Assembly (NCBI GenBank): GCA_032718475.1
Contig: JAUCBJ010008725.1
Coordinates: 1-64,000 of the forward strand
DNA length: 64,000 nucleotides
From: Nemertoderma westbladi
Taxonomy: Eukaryota; Xenacoelomorpha; Nemertodermatida; Nemertodermatidae
Direction: 5' to 3'
A program made the translations under genes and the position numbers. Of this stretch, positions 11,040-23,840 are shown piece by piece. The notes beneath the pieces were generated by a model. The model was not told where the DNA came from. It ran no database searches and was given only the letters and a program-made list of their open reading frames with translations. The stretch's first letter is position 1. Every line of letters starts with the position of its first letter.

Positions 11040-11762
11040 CCTCCCCCGGACTCAACTTCATCCCATATAGTCCTTAATAAGTCTTAAATTTGACTCAAAT
11101 AGGTTGTTAGTGTCCCATATAGGGTGTTTGTGTCCCATATAGGTTGATTTTGTCCAAAATAGCCTGTAGCTTTATCAAAATTATTTCAAATAGTTTATAA
11201 ATGTAAAGGAATACTGAAAAGAATATTGACTTCATAATCATAGCTTTAATTCCAATTTGTCCCAAATAGGTTGTTTATGTACCATATAGGGTGTTTGTGT
11301 CCCACACAGGGTGTTTTTATACCAAATAGCATGTAACTTTCTCAAAATGATTTTACATAGTTTATAAAAATGATGGAAATACTCAAAAGAAAATAGAATC
11401 CACTATCATAGCTTTAATTTAAATTTGTCACAAATAGGTTGTTTATGTCCCATATAGGGTGTTTGTGTCCTGTATAGGGTGTTTTGTCCTGAATAGGGGA
11501 ATACAGCTTGCCAACACATTGTTGCTGAATAGGGTGTACATTTCTTATAATGATTTTAAATTGTTTCTAAATGTAATGGAATACTCAAAAGAAAATATAA
11601 TTCACTATCATAGCTTTAATTTAAATTTGTCACAAATAGGTTGTTTATGTCCCATATAGGGTGTTTGTATCTCATATAGGGTGTTTGTGTCCCAAATAGC
11701 GTGTGACTTTCTCAAAATGATTTTACATAGTTTATAAATATAATGGAATACTTAAATTCAAT
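11040..11762 (+). repeat. Satellite array, left (short) limb
   Basis: About 3-4 monomers containing CCCATATAGGGTGTTTGTG and CAAATAGGTTGTTTATG, in the orientation opposite to the long limb that follows. The last about 160 bp form a near-perfect palindrome with 11,774-11,932 around a loop of about 22 nt. Confidence 0.88.
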
Positions 11763-14700
11763 ACTTCGTTTGAGTATTCCATTATATTTATAAACTATGT
11801 AAAATCATTTTGAGAAAGTCACACGCTATTTGGGACACAAACACCCTATATGAGATACAAACACCCTATATGGGACATAAACAACCTATTTGGGACAAAT
11901 TTAAATTAAAGCTATGATAGTGGATTCTGTTTTCTTTTGAGTATTTCCATTATATTTATAAACTATGCAAAATAATTTTGAGAAAGTCATACTTTATTTG
12001 GCACACAAACACCCTATATGGGACAAAAACAACCTATTTGGGACAAATTTAAATTAAAGCTATGATAATGAATTCTATATTCTTTTGAGTATTCCATTAC
12101 ATTTCGAAACTATTTGAAATCTATTATAAGCACTTCACACCCTTTACAGGACACAAACACCCTATATGGGACAAAAACAACCTATTTGGGACAAATTGAA
12201 ATTAAAGCTATGGTAGTGAATTCTATATTCTTTTGAGTATTCCATGAGATTTAGAAACTAATTAAAATCACTTTGAGAAAGTAACATGCTATTTGGGATA
12301 CAAACACCCTATATGGGACACAAACAACCTATTTGGGACAAATTTAAATGAAAGCTATGATAGTGAATTCTATTTTCTTTTAAGTATTCCATTACATTTC
12401 GAAACTATTTGGAATCATTATAAGCACTTCATACCCTATACCGGACACAAACACCCTATATGGGACACAAACAACCTATTTGGGACAAATATAAATTAAA
12501 GCTATGATAGTGGATTCTATTTTCTTTTGAGTATTTCCATTATATTTATAAACTATGTAAAATAATTTTGAGAAAGTCATACGCTATTTGGCACACAAAC
12601 ACCCTATATGGGACAAAAACAACCTATTTGGGATAAATTTAAATTAAAGCTATGATACTGAATTATATTTTCGTTTGAGTATTCCATTATATTTATAAAC
12701 TAAGTAAAATCATTTTGAGAAAGTCACACGCTATTTGGGACACAAACACCCTATATGAGACACAAACACCCTATATGGGACATAAACAACCTATTTGGGA
12801 CAAATTTAAATTAAAGCTATGATAGTGGATTCTATTTTCTTTTGAGTATTTCCATTATATTTATAAACTATGTAAAATAACTTTGAGAAAGTCATACTTT
12901 ATTTGGCACACAAACACCCTATATGGGACAAAAACAACCTATTTGGGACAAATTTAAATTAAAGCTACGATAATGAATTCTATATTCTTTTGAGTATTCC
13001 ATTACATTTCGAAACTATTTGAAATCTATTATAAGCACTTCACACCCTTTACAGGACACAAACACCCTATATGGGACAAAAACAACCTATTTGGGACAAA
13101 TTGAAATTAAAGCTATGATAGTGGATTCTATTTTCTTTTGAGTATTTCCATTATATTTATAAACTATGTAAAATAATTTTGAGAAAGTCATACTTTATTT
13201 GGCACACAAACACCCTATATGGGACAAAAACAACCTATTTGGGACAAATTTAAATTAAAGCTATTATAATGAATTCTATATTCTTTTGAGTATTCCATTA
13301 CATTTCGAAACTATTTGAAATCTATTATAAGCACTTCACACCCTTTACGGGACACAAACACCCTATATGGGACAAAAACAACCTATTTGGGACAAATTGA
13401 AATTAAAGCTATGGTAGTGAATTCTATATTCTTTTGAGTATTCCATGAGATTTAGAAACTAATTAAAATCACTTTGAGAAAGTAACACGCTATTTGGGAC
13501 ACAAACACCCTATATGGGACACAAACAACCTATTTGGGACAAATTTAAATGAAAGCTATGATAGTGAATTCTATTTTCTTTTAAGTATTCCATTACATTT
13601 CGAAACTATTTGGAATCATTATAAGCACTTCACACCCTATACCGGACACAAACACCCTATATGGGACACAAACAACCTATTTGGGACAAATTTAAATTAA
13701 AGCTATGATAGTGGATTCTATTTTCTTTTGAGTATTTCCATTATATTTATAAACTATGTAAAATAATTTTGAGAAAGTCATACGCTATTTGGCACACAAA
13801 CACCCTATATGGGACAAAAACAACCTATTTGGGACAAATTTAAATTAAAGCTATGATACTGAATTATATTTTCGTTTGAGTATTCCATTATATTTATAAA
13901 CTACCGTATATAAAATCATTTTGAGAAAGTCACACGCTATTTGGGACACAAACACCCTATATGAGACACAAACACCCCATATGGGACATAAACAACCTAT
14001 TTGGGACAAATTTAAATTCAAGCTATGATAGTGGATTCTATTTTCTTTTGAGTATTTCCATTATATTTATAAACTATGTAAAATAACTTTGAGAAAGTCA
14101 TACTTTATTTGGCACACAAACACCCTATATGGGACAAAAACAACCTATTTGGGACAAATTTAAATTAAAGCTACGATAATGAATTCTATATTCTTTTGAG
14201 TATTCCATTACATTTCGAAACTATTTGAAATCTATTATAAGCACTTCACACCCTTTACAGGACACAAACACCCTATATGGGACAAAAACAACCTATTTGG
14301 GACAAATTGAAATTAAAGCTATGATAGTGGATTCTATTTTCTTTTGAGTATTTCCATTATATTTATAAACTATGTAAAATAATTTTGAGAAAGTCATACT
14401 TTATTTGGCACACAAACACCCTATATGGGACAAAAACAACCTATTTGGGACAAATTTAAATTAAAGCTATTATAATGAATTCTATATTCTTTTGAGTATT
14501 CCATTACATTTCGAAACTATTTGAAATCTATTATAAGCACTTCACACCCTTTACGGGACACAAACACCCTATATGGGACAAAAACAACCTATTTGGGACA
14601 AATTGAAATTAAAGCTATGGTAGTGAATTCTATATTCTTTTGAGTATTCCATGAGATTTAGAAACTAATTAAAATCACTTTGAGAAAGTAACACGCTATT

Positions 14701-17700
14701 TGGGACACAAACACCCTATATGGGACACAAACAACCTATTTGGGACAAATTTAAATGAAAGCTATGATAGTGAATTCTATTTTCTTTTAAGTATTCCATT
14801 ACATTTCGAAACTATTTGGAATCATTATAAGCACTTCACACCCTATACCGGACACAAACACCCTATATGGGACACAAACAACCTATTTGGGACAAATTTA
14901 AATTAAAGCTATGATAGTGGATTCTATTTTCTTTTGAGTATTTCCATTATATTTATAAACTATGTAAAATAATTTTGAGAAAGTCATACGCTATTTGGCA
15001 CACAAACACCCTATATGGGACAAAAACAACCTATTTGGGACAAATTTAAATTAAAGCTATGATACTGAATTATATTTTCGTTTGAGTATTCCATTATATT
15101 TATAAACTACCGTATATAAAATCATTTTGAGAAAGTCACACGCTATTTGGGACACAAACACCCTATATGAGACACAAACACCCCATATGGGACATAAACA
15201 ACCTATTTGGGACAAATTTAAATTCAAGCTATGATAGTGGATTCTATTTTCTTTTGAGTATTTCCATTATATTTATAAACTATGTAAAATAATTTTGAGA
15301 AAGTCATACTTTATTTGGCACACAAACACCCTATATGGGACAAAAACAACCTATTTGGGACAAATTTAAATTAAAGCTATGATAATGAATTCTATATTCT
15401 TTTGAGTATTCCATTACATTTCGAAACTATTTGAAATCTATTATAAGCACTTCACACCCTTTACGGGACACAAACACCCTATATGGGACAAAAACAACCT
15501 ATTTGGGACAAATATAAATTAAAGCTATGATAGTGGATTCTATTTTCTTTTGAGTATTTCCATTATATTTATAAACTATGTAAAATAATTTTGAGAAAGT
15601 CATACGCTATTTGGCACACAAACACCCTATATGGGACAAAAACAACCTATTTGGGATAAATTTAAATTAAAGCTATGATACTGAATTATATTTTCGTTTG
15701 AGTATTCCATTATATTTATAAACTAAATAAAATCATTTTGAGAAAGTCACACGCTATTTGGGACACAAACACCCTATATGAGACACAAACACCCTATATG
15801 GGACATAAACAACCTATTTGGGACAAATTTAAATTAAAGCTATGATAGTGGATTCTATTTTCTTTTGAGTATTTCCATTATATTTATAAACTATGTAAAA
15901 TAACTTTGAGAAAGTCATACTTTATTTGGCACACAAACAAACACCCTATATGGGACAAAAACAACCTATTTGGGACAAATTTAAATTAAAGCTACGATAA
16001 TGAATTCTATATTCTTTTGAGTATTCCATTACATTTCGAAACTATTTGAAATCTATTATAAGCACTTCACACCCTTTACAGGACACAAACACCCTATATG
16101 GGACAAAAACAACCTATTTGGGACAAATTGAAATTAAAGCTATGATAGTGGATTCTATTTTCTTTTGAGTATTTCCATTATATTTATAAACTATTGTAAA
16201 ATAATTTTGAGAAAGTCATACTTTATTTGGCACACAAACACCCTATATGGGACAAAAACAACCTATTTGGGACAAATTTAAATTAAAGCTATTATAATGA
16301 ATTCTATATTCTTTTGAGTATTCCATTACATTTCGAAACTATTTGAAATCTATTATAAGCACTTCACACCCTTTACGGGACACAAACACCCTATATGGGA
16401 CAAAAACAACCTATTTGGGACAAATTGAAATTAAAGCTATGGTAGTGAATTCTATATTCTTTTGAGTATTCCATGAGATTTAGAAACTAATTAAAATCAC
16501 TTTGAGAAAGTAACACGCTATTTGGGACACAAACACCCTATATGGGACACAAACAACCTATTTGGGACAAATTTAAATGAAAGCTATGATAGTGAATTCT
16601 ATTTTCTTTTAAGTATTCCATTACATTTCGAAACTATTTGGAATCATTATAAGCACTTCACACCCTATACCGGACACAAACACCCTATATGGGACACAAA
16701 CAACCTATTTGGGACAAATTTAAATTAAAGCTATGATAGTGGATTCTATTTTCTTTTGAGTATTTCCATTATATTTATAAACTATGTAAAATAATTTTGA
16801 GAAAGTCATACGCTATTTGGCACACAAACACCCTATATGGGACAAAAACAACCTATTTGGGACAAATTTAAATTAAAGCTATGATACTGAATTATATTTT
16901 CGTTTGAGTATTCCATTATATTTATAAACTACCGTATATAAAATCATTTTTAGAAAGTCACACGCTATTTGGGACACAAACACCCTATATGAGACACAAA
17001 CACCCCATATGGGACATAAACAACCTATTTGGGACAAATTTAAATTCAAGCTATGATAGTGGATTCTATTTTCTTTTGAGTATTTCCATTATATTTATAA
17101 ACTATGTAAAATAATTTTGAGAAAGTCATACTTTATTTGGCACACAAACACCCTATATGGGACAAAAACAACCTATTTGGGACAAATTTAAATTAAAGCT
17201 ATGATACTGAATTATATTTTCGTTTGAGTATTCCATTATATTTATAAACTACCGTATATAAAATCATTTTTAGAAAGTCACACGCTATTTGGGACACAAA
17301 CACCCTATATGAGACACAAACACCCCATATGGGACATAAACAACCTATTTGGGACAAATTTAAATTCAAGCTATGATAGTGGATTCTATTTTCTTTTGAG
17401 TATTTCCATTATATTTATAAACTATGTAAAATAATTTTGAGAAAGTCATACTTTATTTGGCACACAAACACCCTATATGGGACAAAAACAACCTATTTGG
17501 GACAAATTTAAATTAAAGCTATGATAATGAATTCTATATTCTTTTGAGTATTCCATTACATTTCGAAACTATTTGAAATCTATTATAAGCACTTCACACC
17601 CTTTACGGGACACAAACACCCTATATGGGACAAAAACAACCTATTTGGGACAAATTGAAATTAAAGCTATGATAGTGGATTCTATTTTCTTTTGAGTATT

Positions 17701-18850
17701 TCCATTATATTTATAAACTATGTAAAATAATTTTGAGAAAGTCATACTTTATTTGGCACACAAACACCCTATATGGGACAAAAACAACCTATTTGGGACA
17801 AATTTAAATTAAAGCTATTATAATGAATTCTATATTCTTTTGAGTATTTACATTATATTTCGAAACTATTTGAAATCTATTATAAGCACTTCACACCCTT
17901 TACAGGACACAAACACCCTATATGGGACAAAAACAACCTATTTGGGACAAATTGAAATTAAAGCTATGGTAGTGAATTCTATATTCTTTTGAGTATTCCA
18001 TGAGATTTAGAAACTAATTAAAATCACTTTGAGAAAGTAACACGCTATTTGGGACACAAACACCCTATATGGGACTCAAACAACCTATTTGGGACAAATT
18101 TAAATGAAAGCTATGATAGTGAATTCTATTTTCTTTTAAGTATTCCATTACATTTCGAAACTATTTGGAATCATTATAAGCACTTCACACCCTATACCGG
18201 ACACAAACACCCTATATGGGACACAAACAACCTATTTGGGATAAATTTAAATTAAAGCTATGATAGTGGATTCTATTTTCTTTTGAGTATTTCCATTATA
18301 TTTATAAACTATTTAAAATAATTTTGAGTAAGTCATACGCTATTTGGCACATAAACACCCTATATGGGACAAAAACAACCTATTTGGGACAAATTTAAAT
18401 TAAAGCTATGATACTGAATTCTATATTCTTTTGAGTATTCCATTACATTTCGAAACTATTTGAAATCTATTATAAGCACTTCACACCCTTTACGGGACAC
18501 AAACACCCTATATGGGACAAAAACAACCTATTTGGGACAAATTTAAATTAAAGCTATGATACTGAATTATATTTTCGTTTGATATTCCATTATATTTATA
18601 AACTATGTAAAATCATTTTGAGAAAGTGACACGCTATTTGGGACACAAACACCCTATATGGGACACAAACACCCTATATGGGACACAAACAACCTATTTG
18701 GGACAAATTTAAATGAAAGCTATGATAGTGAATTCTATATTCTTTTGGGTATTCCATTACATTTCGAAACTATTTGAAATCATTATAAGCACTTCACACC
18801 CTATACCGGACACAAACACCCTATATGGGACACAAACAACCTATTTGAGT
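11763..18850 (-). repeat. Satellite array, right (long) limb with higher-order repeat
   Basis: Monomers of about 150 bp each contain CACCCTATATGGGAC and CAACCTATTTGGGACAAAT. Distinct monomer types recur in blocks: the same 207-bp open segment returns at 12,293, 13,494, 14,700, 16,522 and 18,049, that is 1,201, 1,206, 1,822 and 1,527 bp apart, fitting 8, 8, 12 and 10 monomers. Blocks are almost identical, implying recent unequal exchange or amplification. The recurring 68-codon ORF is not a gene. Confidence 0.92.
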
Positions 18851-18966
18851 CAAATTTAAGACTTATTAAGGACTATTTGGGATGAAGTTGAGTCTGGGGG
18901 AGGAGGTTGCGATATCACTAATTTGATTGTCATTTAATTATTATTATACGAATGTATTTAGATTTA

Positions 18967-19062
18967 TTATATGTGAATAAATTGCACCACATGAATAAAT
19001 TGCACTATGAATAAATTGCACAACATGAATAAATTGCACAATATGAATAAATTGCACAACAT
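18967..19062 (-). repeat. Tandem ATGAATAAATTGCAC units, right arm
   Basis: Reverse-complement partner of the repeats at 10,858-10,975. Confidence 0.85.
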
Positions 19063-19928
19063 GAAATGAAATAACGTGACTATGGTGACACTATAGCCTA
19101 TAATGCATCAGTCTTACAGGCCATTTGCAAGGCACCCACAGTATATCTTTAACCATAACTAGGGAACATGTATTCCAAATGCCCTTATTTAGAATGGGAA
19201 TTTCCACTGTACATATACCTCAACCAGCTCTTGTCCCAAATACGTTGCTCTGTCCAGTATAGGTTGTTATAATGAGCCCCGGATTCGTAGCTGACACTTG
19301 GATTATATATCAGTGGAATTTCCCATTAACCTTTACATTATATACCGGTAGCCAATAAGGGAGATGCCTAACTTTAGGAATGTTGGTATTGGTTCGATGA
19401 CGAGGAGTTGGCTCATATGATGATTTCATTGGATGCCCCTATATTGGACAGGTTGGAAATCATTACACAACGTATTTGGGACAGGTAGGAATAATAGAAA
19501 GCCCCATAGAAGTGAAGGGAAACACCCTATTCTGGACAATGATGTAGACACTACTCTAAAAAGTATGCATGTGATGGGATTAGTCCTACAATTGCGCCAA
19601 TAAAAGATAAGTTATTTTCGGTAAAATAAACTTATCATTAGAGGTTAAGACCTCTAGATCCCTTCCTATAATATAATAAATGTATAATACAAATATATAC
19701 CTGGAAAAATACAGCTTGCCAACACATTGTTACTATCAATAACTGTTAGTTAGGGTAGGTTTCTTAAATATGAAGTTTTTTTCTTCCTATATAGGAAATC
19801 GTGCTTCCTACATGTCCTATATTGCTATAATTAGGCAATTTTTGCGATTTTTCTGAACATTTTCTTCGTCATCTTTTGAAATAAATTTTAGCGAACGTTA
19901 ACGTTAGCGAATCATAACGAAAATTCCA

Positions 19929-20055
19929 AAAACCCGGTCCGAATAATTCCTAAAACCCGGTCCATAAACTCACGGTCCCAAAAATGAAATGACTAAAATC
20001 TGGTCTCGATCTTAAAGTTAAAATGTCTAAAACCCGGTCCCAAAATCCCGGTCCA
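19929..20055 (-). repeat. Left limb of inverted CTAAAACCCGGTCC repeats
   Basis: Five or six degenerate copies of AAAACCCGGTCC with AATTCC or GAAATGACT spacers, reversed relative to 21,826-22,050. The two limbs enclose about 1.8 kb and suggest another foldback element whose ends I could not fix. The space at 20,180-20,345 holds diffuse repeats of GGCAAACTTAGATCC type. Confidence 0.65.
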
Positions 20056-20363
20056 ATTTTTTTTCTTTATTTTACCGTAGGTCTAGAGTATAGTTTATAG
20101 ATATACATGTTAATTAAAAGCGATCCTAGGCGTACTTATACAGTATCGTGGCTGGGAAATTAGAACCGGGATCTTCCGGTGAATTTAGATCCAAGGCACA
20201 CATGCACTAGATCCTAGACGAACTTATGGCAAACTTAGATACAAGGCAAACTTAGATCCTACAGTAAATGAACTTCTAGTAAATTTAGACGTTGGCGAAC
20301 ATTAGATCCTGGATGAACGTAGCTTAGATCCAAAGCGAACCTAAATAAAGGCAAATTCCATCT

Positions 20364-20552
20364 GGGTGAGTACAAAACAAAGACCAAAGGACACAAGACC
20401 TGTAAAGTCGTGTTATGTCCCAAAGAGCGTTAGGTTCCATTGCCATTTAAAGGAGCAGGTTACAGAGGTGTGTTAGGGGAACTAAACAATTAACGAATGT
20501 TAACACATAGGTGTTTGTACAGGTCTTTTTGGTCTTTGTTTTGTACTCACCC
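20364..20552. mobile_element. MULE-like MITE, 9-bp duplication (M1)
   Basis: Ends GGGTGAGTACAAAACAAAGA and complement (22-bp inverted repeat). ATTCCATCT flanks both sides (20,355-20,363 and 20,553-20,561), a perfect 9-bp target duplication. A G-starting end plus a 9-bp duplication is typical of Mutator-like elements. It is 189 bp long and non-coding. Confidence 0.88.
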
Positions 20553-21409
20553 ATTCCATCTCGGCGAATTAATATCTCGCCTCAAAGTTAAATTATCAAT
20601 GAAGGGAAACTTATAATGACACCGTATTCAAACTAACCCACTAACTTAATCTGTAAAACTGCTTGTAGCTTTGCTAATACTCTTTGTATGTACAGTAGCC
20701 CAATACCATAGTGGAGGAGTTACATTCCCATCATAGTTAGCAATGAAGCTAATAATAGCTGAATACAATAGGTGACAGACAACACTTCACCTTGTGAAAT
20801 GGGACAAATCTGGAATGCGGGGTCATGTTCCCACGGAAGTATCTTGCAGTTTATCACTCAATAGACCGTTGGTACAGTAGCAAAGCTTTTACAAATTGCA
20901 AATCAGGGTCGAGGGTTAAAAAACTGCTGTTGATATTAATAATGGAGACATTACAAACTTATGTAAATTGATACAATATAATAATGCTAGCTTGATCAAT
21001 AACTTCAGTAATGGGGGCCCTACAAGTAAAATAAAGTTATCCTTGAAACACCGGCATGAATAAGATGATGAATAATAAGATGATTAATGTTTGCGCCTCT
21101 ATTAATATTTTCGTTATACTGATTTAAATATTTGAGGCCCTTAATATCTGCGTGCATCAATGTTTATTTCCCTCACTGAATATGTTTGTGCACTGCATTG
21201 AGGCGCACACCACACCACCACTCCCTTTACTGCCTTAAGGAAATATGCATATTATTCATAACATATTAAATCGAAGTTCATTTAACCATCTGAATGGTAC
21301 ACATAAAATGCTGCGTCACGCATGTTCTGTACTCCACTGTACTTACTATATCTTTTGAATGACTATATTGACTACCATGTAAATAATAGAGCGTTAAACA
21401 TGATAAAAA

Positions 21410-21769
21410 GGGTGAGTACAAAACAAAGACCCCATTAAGTAACATGCATAATCTTGTAACATGTATTAAATTTCGTTTATTGTTTTGGTTGCCCCAACAC
21501 GCTGACATGACTCTGTAACATGCTCCTTTACTAAACTGCACCTTTAAATGGCAATGGGACCTAACGCACTTTGGGACCTGTACAAAACAAAGAGGTAAAA
21601 GTCGCGTTAGGTCCCAAAGAGCGTTCGGTCTCAAAGAGCGTTGGATCCCATTGCCATTTAAAGGATCAGGTTACATATGCGTTTTAGGGGAACCAAAACA
21701 ATAAACGAAAGTTAACACATGTGTTTTGTACATGTCTTTGGGTCCTTGGTTTTTGTTTTGTACTCACCC
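21410..21769. mobile_element. MULE-like MITE, inverted dimer form (M2)
   Basis: Same ends as M1 (GGGTGAGTACAAAACAAAGA). Flanks TGATAAAAA (21,401-21,409) and TCATAAAAA (21,770-21,778) match at 8 of 9 bases. The interior is two M1-like bodies head to head (TGCCATTTAAAGG in both senses), making a foldback. Confidence 0.82.
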
Positions 21770-21825
21770 TCATAAAAACAGTATACCGGTAACATAAAAT
21801 ATCATGGAAATGTAAGAAAAAATTA

Positions 21826-22050
21826 GACCGTCTGACCGTGACCGGGTTTTAGACATTTTAACTTTAAGACCGAGACCGGGTTTTAGTCATTAAATTTTAT
21901 GGACCGCGAGTTTATGGACTGGGTTTTAGGAATTATAGGGACCGGGTTTTAGGAATTTTCACGTGGACCATGCTAAAATTGGACCGGCCGGGTTTTAGGT
22001 TCAGTAGACCGAGACCGGGACTGGACCGGGTTTTAGACAGTCCAATTTTA
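21826..22050 (+). repeat. Right limb of inverted GGACCGGGTTTTAG repeats
   Basis: Seven or more copies of ACCGGGTTTTAG with spacers, inverted relative to 19,929-20,055. Confidence 0.65.
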
Positions 22051-22194
22051 AAAACGTTACTTTTTCCGAGAATTTCTTATATAGGAAATATTTTTTGGAT
22101 TTCCTATTTAGGAGTTTAATTTATTTCCTATTTTAAAAATTTTATGTATATATTTTTCTTAAATAAGAAAATATATTTCCAGCAGTTCATTCCA

Positions 22195-22640
22195 GATACC
22201 ATGTGCCATGGATACTGGAAACGTTTGAGACCTTCGCGCAGCACTTGGTGTACTGTATCATTGTGTAACAAACAAGCTGTTGAAACTAAAAGACCTTCGC
22301 GCAGCACATGGCGCACTGTAATATTGTATAACAAGCTGTTTGTTGTAACGTTTAATAGACCTCCGCGCAGCATGTGGCTGCGTGGGGCTGTGCCTGTGGG
22401 GTACTGTAACATTGTCTGATTGTGTAACAAACTGTTGAAACGTTTAAGAGACCTTCACGCAGCACGTACATGACGTGGCGCACTGTACCATTGTGTAACC
22501 ATCTGTTGAAACGTTTAAGATACCTTCACGCAGCACTGGGCGCGGGCCCCCCTTAACATTGTGTAGGCCTAACTATCTGTTGAAACGGTTCAAAGGTCTT
22601 CGCGCAGCACATGCACATGAGATACTGAAACAATATATTG
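22195..22640 (-). repeat. 62-bp minisatellite of element A
   Basis: About seven units built on GACCTTCGCGCAGCAC, then GCGCACTGTA, then CATTGTGTAACAA, then GTTGAAACGTTTAA. Reverse-complement equivalent of the array in element B (about 33,700-34,745), here with fewer units. Confidence 0.88.
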
Positions 22641-22934
22641 ACACGATTAAGACAGTATATTTACCATCATAGCTAACACCCCAATTCATGATATTCACTG
22701 ATTCAATGGGAGTATTCTTTTTAGGCTCGTTAAGCCAAGGAATGCCTGTTCACCACCACCGACTGACCGCTGATATTCCATAGTAAACCTTCCATTATCT
22801 GATTATGTTTTCCCAAGTTGCCTTGGTTCTCATTTATCTGTTTATCGACCACGGAAGAATGAAAGCCAGGGTTGGCCTAGGCTGCAACATTTAACACACT
22901 GTACAGTTGTGCTCAAACTAACAGTGCTGCCCCC

Positions 22935-23020
22935 GTGCCCCATCTAGGGATCGAAGCAGGGCTTCCAATTGGAAGCCCAGGAATGTCACCAATAGACCAA
23001 GCCTGCAGCGCTGCAAGCTG
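22935..23020 (-). repeat. tRNA-like (SINE-head) block in element A
   Basis: On the minus strand: TTGGTCTATTGGTGACATTC (A-box-like), an imperfect anticodon-arm-like GGGCTTCCAATTGGAAGCCC palindrome, and a degenerate B box GCTTCGATCCC. The same block is in element B, so it belonged to the transposon before the two copies separated. The arms are imperfect; it is not called as a working tRNA gene. Confidence 0.6.
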
Positions 23021-23840
23021 CTGCTTGTTCTAGGGTCTAGCTGTGCTTCTACCGTAACCGTACAACTGTGGACAGTAGGGCTCGATCGGAGTTGGGATTT
23101 GGCCGGAGCCGGAGCAGGAGCCGGAGTTGGACAATTTGGCCGGAGCCGGAGCAGGAGCCGGAGTTTTTCAAAATTTAAAAAATTTTATTATTTATTTAAA
23201 AAAAAATAAAGTATGGTTATCGTTCGCCAATCGCTCATAATCAATCCTACTGTCAGACTGTAGGTCTAATTAATTTCATAATTTATAGATTTACGAATTT
23301 TCAATTTAAAATTTAAGTAATTAATTTATCACGGACAGACTGCAGACGGCCTGACGCTGACGGCGACGGCCTGACGCTGACGGCAACGGCCTGACGCTGA
23401 CGGCTAAAAATTACCTACAGCTGTACAGTACCTATCTCACTAACTGTCTAACTGTGGTAGAGGTGTGTACCGGTACTGTAGGTAGCCTACCGTAAGTGTA
23501 CCAGTACTGCAGTACAGTATGCTGGCATGACAGCAGTAAATGGCTGCAGTGGTACAGCTGTACAGTCTGACAGTGTACAATCATAGCATTTACAATTTTT
23601 TACAGTAGGGCCTATCTGTCATCTGTAATAGTCTGCTAGTCCGAGTGCTGCGAGTAGGGCTCAACAGAAGCTTCGGCTTCGGTTCGGTTCGGGCCGAAGT
23701 TTGGCAATTTCGGTTCGGTTCGGCTTCTGCAATTGATACTGCAGAAGCCCGGAGCAAACTTTGCTAAATATTCCAAGTAGTACATTGACTGATTGAGCTA
23801 AGCCTAAGACCAGAAGACAGTAAGACTACCGGTAATCAAT

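Larger units (their letters stand above)
9939..19666. mobile_element. 9.7-kb foldback element with satellite core
   Basis: The sequence from 9,939 to about 11,040 returns as its reverse complement at about 18,850-19,666 with high identity. Landmarks are GGAAGGGATCTAG at the ends, ATAACTTATC...GGCGCAATTGTAG, CCCAAATACGTTG, and repeats of GTGCAATTTATTCAT. The left arm also holds a 274-bp insertion (10,086-10,359). Between the arms lies a satellite array inverted at 11,762. No transposase is encoded. Drosophila FB and sea-urchin TU elements also have long inverted arms built of tandem repeats; similarity is in architecture only. The target duplication is not clear; a 12-bp CTGTTAGTTAGG lies nearby on both sides (9,914 and 19,743). 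Confidence 0.85.

Noticed and set aside
12293..18255. A 68-codon ORF repeated five times
   Set aside because: It is part of the satellite higher-order unit; identical copies reflect array duplication, not a gene family.
9914..19754. CTGTTAGTTAGG as a 12-bp target duplication of the 9.7-kb foldback
   Set aside because: It lies 13 and 76 bp outside the paired arm ends, so it does not define the element borders.
22935..23020. A functional tRNA gene
   Set aside because: A- and B-box-like words are present but acceptor and other arms do not pair properly; it is treated as a SINE-like block.
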